The translations under genes and the position numbers were made by a program. Of a stretch of 64,000 nt of DNA, positions 57,850 to 64,000 are shown piece by piece (positions within the stretch are counted from its first letter, which is position 1; every line of letters starts with the position of its first letter). The DNA comes from Apostichopus japonicus (taxonomy: Eukaryota > Echinodermata > Holothuroidea > Aspidochirotida > Stichopodidae). The notes below the pieces were generated by a model. It ran no database searches and was not told the DNA's origin. It saw only the letters and a list, made by a program, of their open reading frames with translations. The stretch is taken from positions 23,358,489-23,422,488 of the forward strand of contig NC_092572.1 of NCBI RefSeq assembly GCF_037975245.1, read 5' to 3'.

Positions 57850-60800
57850 TTAACTCTCATCCATTGGTAACTAAGGAGAAGACAGAATAATTATGAAAAT
57901 CAAAATCTAGTATAGTAGTCCTTGATTATCTAAGACAAAGGAAATCCTAAAAACACCATCGCAGGGAACCCAATCATAATTGCTCCATGCTTCTTGGATC
58001 ACAATGGAAGCAACAGGGAAAGGTCAAGGGTCAAATGCCAAACAAATACAGTGATGGTCTACTATGTGGTTTCAGTAGAGGTCCCAGCTTTTGATCTACC
58101 TGGCTCCTTTCAACTCCCGGTTGTGACAATGGATCAATGTCCTTTTTTAATTAACTTTCAAATAAATCATTCATTGTATTAAGTATCATCTATGGATATT
58201 CATGAGCCACACATTTACAATTTGCTAGGCCACAAAAATTGTTGCCAATCAGCCCAATTTCAGAATTTGCACATGAAACAAAATAGTACATTTTCCTTAA
58301 ATACAAAGCATCACAAACTTATACAAAGCAACACAGTTTATGATACAATTTATTGCTTATACAGAGCATCCAAAATGATTGTTACCAGAAAGATTTCATA
58401 GTTAAAAGTACCAATAAGTACTCTTTTTTAGCCAATATTGACTCACTTGGTCTCCTCTGTTCTTCTGAGAGGTCCGTTTCTGTCCCGTCTGGAATGTCCT
58501 TGGTCTGCCTCTACCAAAACTGATCTGTGACGGGACTCTTCATGGAAAAATATGAAAATAAACAATATTTAGGCTGGCAGTCAACCTGCCTCATTGGCAT
58601 GTCCACTTTGTAAGGATACGAAGCAAACATCAGATTTTTAAGGCAATATCTCGCTCACCTAGCCTCGGCAGCCTACCCCCAACTCCTACCCCCAACTCCT
58701 ACTCCTACCCCTAACTCCTACTCCTACTCCTACCCCCAACTCCTACTCCTACCCCTAACTCCTACTCCTACCCCCAACTCCTACTCCTACCCCCAACTCC
58801 TACTCCTACCCCCAACTCCTACTCCTACCCCCAACTCCTACTCCTACCCCCAACTCCTACTCCTACCCCCAACTCCTACTCCTACCCCCAACTCCTACCC
58901 CTATCCCCAACTCCTACCCCAACTCCTACCTCAACTCCTACCCCAACTCCCACCCCCAACCCTAACTCCTACCCCTATCCAAACTCCTACCCCTACCCCA
59001 ACTCTTACCCCAACTCCTAACCCAACTCCTACCCAAACCCAACTCCTACCCTACCCCAACTCCTACCCCAACCCTTATGTTAGGTGGCATACACCAAGAA
59101 AAACATTTCACTGCAATATATTAGTTTGACAGATAGGTTAAACTGAGCTGAGCTACAGAATATATATTGTGAATTTAAACTGTTTAAGATTCGATTTGCT
59201 CAGGTTTGCAACAAATATGGAGCAATAAACAACTGCAGCTTTCAAACATATATCAGATATCTTTCTACAAAATTATTCCATTGCTGGAAGAAGCAAGCGG
59301 TGGGGGGCACAGTGTTGGAAAACCTTGTTCAATTTCTCGCGAACACACTTCCGATTTCCCGCCAGTGTTCGCGCAGCGAACACGGCGAGCACGCGTAGCG
59401 TGCGAGCATAAAGGCGTGGGGTCCAGGGGGGTCAAGAGGTGGAACCCCTTGTGGGGGTCCAAGGGGCAAAGACCCCAGAAAATTTTGGTATTTTGGCGTG
59501 TCTGGCGATAAAAAATTCGCAGTTGAGGATGCAAAATACTGACAACATTTTTGAATTTAAATTGTCACGAAGCTGTTGAAAATTTTCAAATGACAAGTTA
59601 GAGTAGCTATATTACGTTATAAAATGAAAAGAGATTTAATCTGTCTTACAATCTTTAAAAAGTTTAACTTACACAACTTACGATATTATGAAACAAACAG
59701 CGTTCGGCAAAGCCCCGTTTATAGACTGCCTAACAATGAATAGCACACACAATACGTACATCAGTTTACAACTGCAGTACGGTTTACCCCTATTTTCTAC
59801 TTAAATACACGGTAGGATACTGTACATGTGCTGCGAATTTTCCCAGGTACAGTACCTTACCAAATAACTGCGCGCTCATCCCCTGTCTAACCTAACACCT
59901 GTTTGTTAACATTTTTGGCAAGTTTCCAAGAAACGTTTCATGGAGTATTCCTTATGATACTCGAGGTACAGTCAATACCTATACACGCAGCACATCGAGG
60001 CCCCACTAGCTATGGCCATCTTTATGAAAGTAAACCTTGTAATAAAACATGTTTTAGGCCACTTGTCATTATAAACTAAATGCTTAATATTATTTCCATG
60101 TTCTTGTAGAAAACTTCAAGTTCGCAAAATACAATTAGTTGTGTTTTTGTAGTTACGTGAGATCCGTAACCGACGAGGTGGTTAGGCTATTTGCTATGCA
60201 CTTAACTATGGTAGGATATTATTTTCTTCCGTATTTTTTGGAAATTCTAGAAAATACTTTCTTTTCCCCCAGCTTAACACCAGATGTTGTCTTACAGTAT
60301 TTTCATAAATGGGTGTACTAGAGCCTTGTTTACATGACATTAGTTGCATTTAGCACGATATGCCAGTTTCGCGTTAATTTTTCGAAAGTGTTTTGCTGGA
60401 TCTTTCAGAGTTTTTTCTCTGTCAAGTGAATACGTTGTGCATTGAGTATAAACTTATCGGGAATTCAAGAAAACGATGCGGGGATTTCTAGCAGACAAAT
60501 GTTTTCTTTGCGGGATTACTGAGTCAGTTGAAGGGAATCCCGCACCTTAGAGGGAACACTGAATTGAAGTCAAATTCATACGAAAGAAAACGTTTACTAA
60601 CTAACAAACAATATAAGTATAAACAAATGTGGAATGGCAATATTGTTCAAAACATTTCCCGCGAGGCTGATTTATTACAGCAAGCTTCCCGCGCTGGGCC
60701 GTGTGTGTCCGTGTGACATTGCCCTTGTGAGTGGGTTGGGGACACATCATTACTCATTATAGGCTATTGTGACTAAAATTGCGAGCACGCTCTCTGGACA

Positions 60801-63188
60801 TTTTTCTTTTGTTTCTGAAACTTTTCTTCTGAAATTTTCCTTATTGTTTTTACAGATGTACTTTTTGCTCCTTCTTGTTTTTTTTTTAAGTTTTGGCCCG
60901 TTTTTTCCCCGAATTTTTTTTTTCTCCAGCCAGGCTGGATTTCCCGCGAACCTGGTTCGGAAGGTTTTCCAGCCCTGGGGGGGCAATCTATCAACTACCA
61001 CCATCAAGGTGTTTCCCTGGATCCAGGGGTGTGACTCACCTCCTCCCTGGTGCAGATCTTGTTTCACCCCTCCCCTCGGATTCTTCGATGCCTACTTCCA
61101 TCACATCATCACCACAGTCTAATGATTTCACTCTGTAAAAAAACAACAAAATTGAAAATTTGATGATAATTTGATTTTCTTTGAAAGTTGTCATAACAGC
61201 TTTCCAAAAACACTAAAAGATAATACAGCATATGCCCTCAGCTTCAACTCTACACAACACATGTCGATCTATTTGTTCGACACACAAACACATTATGAAT
61301 GGTTAGCCTGGTAATCTGTGTCTACCAAATATCTGTTCGGCCAACCAAAATTCAGCTTTGGAGGTTGTCCAGAGGAACAACTAGTTACTGTACTTACATC
61401 AAATTTAGATTGCATTGTAACTAACTGCCGGACCCCCAAATAGGTTAAATAATATATATTGGTATCATCCCTCAAGCTGCTATTCTATTCACCAAACCTA
61501 CACATCTCTCCAAAAGTGTACATATTGCTGTTCTATTCACCAAACCTACATATCTCTCCAATGGTGTATATATTCTATTCACCAAACCTACAAATCTCTC
61601 CAATGGTGTACATACTCTATTCACCAAACCTACACATCTCTCAAATAGTGTACATGTTTCTGTTCTATTCACCAAACCTACACTTCTCTCCAATAGTGTA
61701 AATGTTGCTGTTCTATTCACCAAACCTACACATCTCTCCAATAGTGTACATGTTGATGTTCAATTCACCAATCCTACACATCTCTCCAATGGTGTACATA
61801 TTCTATTCACCAAACCTACACATCTCTCGAATAGTGTACATGTTGCTGTTCTATTCACCAAACCTACACATCTCTCCTATGGTGTACATACTCTATTCAC
61901 CAAACCTACACATCTCTCCAATGGTGTACATATTCTATTCACCAAACCTACACATCTCTCCAATACTTAGTGTACATATTGCTGTTCTATTCACCAAACA
62001 TACACATCTCCCCAAGTGTGTACATATTGTTCATTGTTATTTTGCTACATTTTTGAGGCATGTTTTTCTGCTGTTCATTTATTTATGTGTTAAAGTAACT
62101 CAAAAAAAAAAAAAACGCAAGAAAGGAAAGGAAAGAGAGGGCATATGGAGGGTATGGGAGGCTGTTTCAATTCAGTGCCACCTTAATATGTGGAATAGAA
62201 ACAAAGCAAACTCAAGACCACATTAGATAAATGGTGAGATCGTTCTAACATTAGTGACGGCAAACTTCCTCCTCTTAAACCACCGAGACTGCAAATTAAA
62301 TTCATTCCACACTCTGGTTTGGCTTAAGCCTAACAGAGGCATTTGTAGTTTATCGACATCAAAATATACTGTACTTTGTCAATCCTCATATAAAGAAAGT
62401 CTTCAAAAAGACTCACCCTCTCATCTTAATCTGTTTATCGAATCTGAAATTACGAGGGTATTGGTGGCATGCGACTAAGTGTGCTTTCCTGGCATCTTGA
62501 CTAGCAAATTTCTGGTGGCAGTCTTGCACAAGGCACTGATACTGTAGAAAGAGAGAGAGAAATATCTTTATAGCATGTTTTTGCCATTGAAATGAAATTT
62601 TCAAAAATGGGAGTTTATTTTATAGGGCTCTCATTTTATCCAACCCAATTTTGGTACATCATACTTGCAGACATGGGGAAGCACTCTTTGCTTAATTTAA
62701 TCAATTTAATATTCAATGAATTTTTCTCATAACTTAACCTGAGTGTAAGACTTTCCAATACATTGATGATAGGAATAGACAAAGAATGCAACGATATTAG
62801 CAAAGAGTTATCCGCAAGACCATATTTTTTAACTGTTCCCATAACCACCCATCAACCCACAATTTTCTATTCCGATTCATTTCCTCGTGCATGGAAAGTT
62901 TGTACAATGATCCAGGCTATCCTGCTAATAATGGAAACCTGGTTTAAACGTTTTGTTTGAATTTTAAATTTTCTGTATTAAATTACCATCGGGTGTTTTG
63001 CAGCAAGGACATCGAAGAGCGTGTCGTGCCACTCTAGAACATGGATCTCTAGCAGGTGATTGGACGGAAGGACGCGATGACAGACCCGGCAGACGTTGCG
63101 GTGTATACTGTTGTAATGGCTTTCGTAATCGGCCAGCGTTGAGAAGGGTAAATGGCACCCTGCGACATGACACTTGAATTCCGATAGT
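57850..63188 (-). CDS. ZNF511: ZNF511-like C2H2 zinc-finger protein (5' end outside window)
   Basis: Spliced by eye on the minus strand: 63188-62987, 62541-62417, 61132-61040, 58537-58447 and 57870-57850 (stop). All boundaries are GT-AG and in phase. The first exon encodes paired C2H2 fingers with [19 protein letters not shown] and [16 protein letters not shown]. The second encodes [12 protein letters not shown]...HLVACH followed by YPRNFRFDK. The fourth encodes [15 protein letters not shown]. This order (fingers, EWHDxLF, YPxxFRFDK, then a basic PSxIxFGxG tail) is the hallmark of vertebrate ZNF511. It is a nuclear zinc-finger protein of poorly known function, presumed to act in transcription. 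The N-terminal exon(s), which in vertebrates carry about 80 more residues, must lie beyond 63188 and were not found up to 64000. The last 6-codon exon is the least certain part. Confidence 0.9.
58672..59078. repeat. CAACTCCTACTCCTACCC (18 bp) minisatellite in the last introns of ZNF511
   Basis: Imperfect run of CCCCAACTCCTACTCCTA units, becoming irregular (AACTCCTACCCC) to the right. It lies in the intron between the 61132-61040 and 58537-58447 exons. Confidence 0.96.
59280..59530. repeat. GC-rich repeat with twin hairpins
   Basis: Within AT-rich intronic sequence, a GC-rich island holds TGTTCGCGCAGCGAACA (7 bp stem) followed at once by GCACGCGTAGCGTGC (6 bp stem), then G-rich blocks GGTGGAACCCCTTGTGGGGG. 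It looks like transposon-derived sequence, but no end pairs or target duplication were identified. Confidence 0.55.
61482..62030. repeat. ~40-55 bp minisatellite in ZNF511 intron
   Basis: Twelve or so copies of CTATTCACCAAACCTACACA, then TCTCTCCAATGGTGTACAT, with or without a TTGCTGTT extension, so two unit lengths alternate. Open on both strands, not coding. Confidence 0.95.
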
Positions 63189-63260
63189 CTTTAAGGAATG
63201 AAAGAGAGAGAGTATGCTGTATGTCTACATAAACATGGCTGCCAAATTAGTACCAGATAA

Positions 63261-63693
63261 TAGGGATGCACCCGATATCCGGTCCGGCCGGACAATCCGG
63301 CCGGATAGTGAGCAATTATCCGATTCCGGTTTCGGCAGGATATATTTCAAAATCCGGCCAGATCTTTTTCAAAATCTGGCCCGATCTTTTTCAAAATCTG
63401 GCCTGAATTATTTCTTGAAAAGGTGTTGGTATTAGCTTAAATCAATGTAAACTATTTCCAAAAATTAATAATAATATTTCAAAGTAAGTAAAAATTAGGT
63501 TTAACATGTTTAATTTAATTTTCTCAATGGTCTGACCTAGATTTGCTCCTTGTTTCAAACTTCTTATTAATGATTTCTTTTGTGTAATGAAAAAATCCAG
63601 TTCCGGCCGGACTTTATCTGGCCGGATTTCATGTACTATCTGGCAAAATCCGGTTCCGGCCGGATCAAAAACTTTGGATCCGGTGCATCCCTA
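63261..63693. mobile_element. hAT-type MITE, 433 bp (TAGGGATGCACC ends)
   Basis: Begins TAGGGATGCACCCGATATCC and ends GGATCCGGTGCATCCCTA; the 12 bp tips are perfect inverted repeats. Flanks CCAGATAA (63253-63260) and CCTGATAA (63694-63701) match at seven of eight. The interior is rich in CCGGCCGGA, giving further self-complementarity. It is inserted just upstream of the most 5' ZNF511 exon visible. Confidence 0.92.
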
Positions 63694-63701
63694 CCTGATA
63701 A

Positions 63702-64000
63702 CACTGGCATTGTGTAAAATAAATCCATAAATGCCACTGCAAAAAGCCTGTTATTGGTTTTCAATGTAACTAGTAAAGTTTTCTATACGTCCAGGTTGAC
63801 ATGTAGGTAAAAACATCAGGATTTTTTGCGACACTGCAACATTTTTTTTCAACATTTCCTCAAATGCAAGGTTATACTTCTACATTTCGAGACTCTCTTC
63901 ATCCCATAGCAAGCCCTGATACTCCAGACAGAAAAGCATGTGGTTTGTCAAACCTCTTTGTGGCAAAGAGATTTTGTTAATCGGTTCACCTAATAACGAT
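63702..64000. other. Window edge, no feature recognised
   Basis: AT-rich sequence. I looked on the minus strand for the missing 5' ZNF511 coding exon and did not find a convincing match. Confidence 0.45.

Noticed and set aside
61459-62226. 174-codon and 89-codon frames
   Set aside because: Open on both strands because of the CACCAAACCTACACATCTCT minisatellite.
37523-64000. tRNA or other structured RNA genes
   Set aside because: No sequence with a complete cloverleaf pattern was recognised; only tRNA-flavoured repeat fragments near 23180 and 56410.

Overview
This is intron-rich animal DNA, AT-rich and crowded with transposons, satellites and microsatellites. The host is probably a marine invertebrate deuterostome; an echinoderm such as a sea cucumber is a guess from gene content and repeat style, not a demonstrated identity.

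Three protein-coding loci are well supported. (1) Plus strand 8611-14664 is one uninterrupted 2017-codon frame encoding a very large transposase-like protein. It has a PHD finger, a zinc-binding segment, a DDE/RNase H-like core with a CxxH motif, a complete USP-type deubiquitinase (C1248, H1483) and a C-terminal Ulp1-type SUMO protease (H1900, D1917, Q1964, C1970). (2) Minus strand 37522-19252 is a complete 14-exon gene that I assembled by splicing by hand. It has 540 codons with every junction in phase, and encodes a PhoPQ-activated pathogenicity-related (PqaA)/Dictyostelium AprA family alpha/beta hydrolase fused to an N-terminal signal anchor and Ser/Thr-rich stalk. (3) Minus strand 63188-57850 is the 3' part of ZNF511, a conserved C2H2 zinc-finger gene whose 5' exon(s) lie beyond the window.

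Layout. 1-2228 is a ~172 bp satellite with a seven-monomer higher-order period of 1201 bp. An old, diverged array of the same satellite lies at about 16.2-17.35 kb in the opposite orientation, so the transposase ORF sits between inverted satellite arrays. 19.25-37.5 kb is the AprA-like gene, whose introns carry minisatellites, foldback and palindromic elements, and hAT MITEs. 37.5-42.5 kb is its upstream flank with two more related hAT elements. About 42.7-53.7 kb is a mosaic of 236 bp and 104 bp tandem repeats, broken duplicated coding remnants and a decayed retrotransposon gag fragment with CCHC knuckles. 54.9-55.65 kb is a 197 bp tandem repeat. 57.85-63.2 kb is ZNF511 with intronic minisatellites, and 63.26-63.69 kb is another hAT MITE.

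Five hAT-type insertions are defined by both terminal inverted repeats and 8 bp target duplications with 0 or 1 mismatch, and a sixth by the same logic with a degenerate right tip. Apart from ordinary shared gene structure I see no evidence that the three genes act together. The transposase-like gene is most likely a mobile element or a recently immobilised one.
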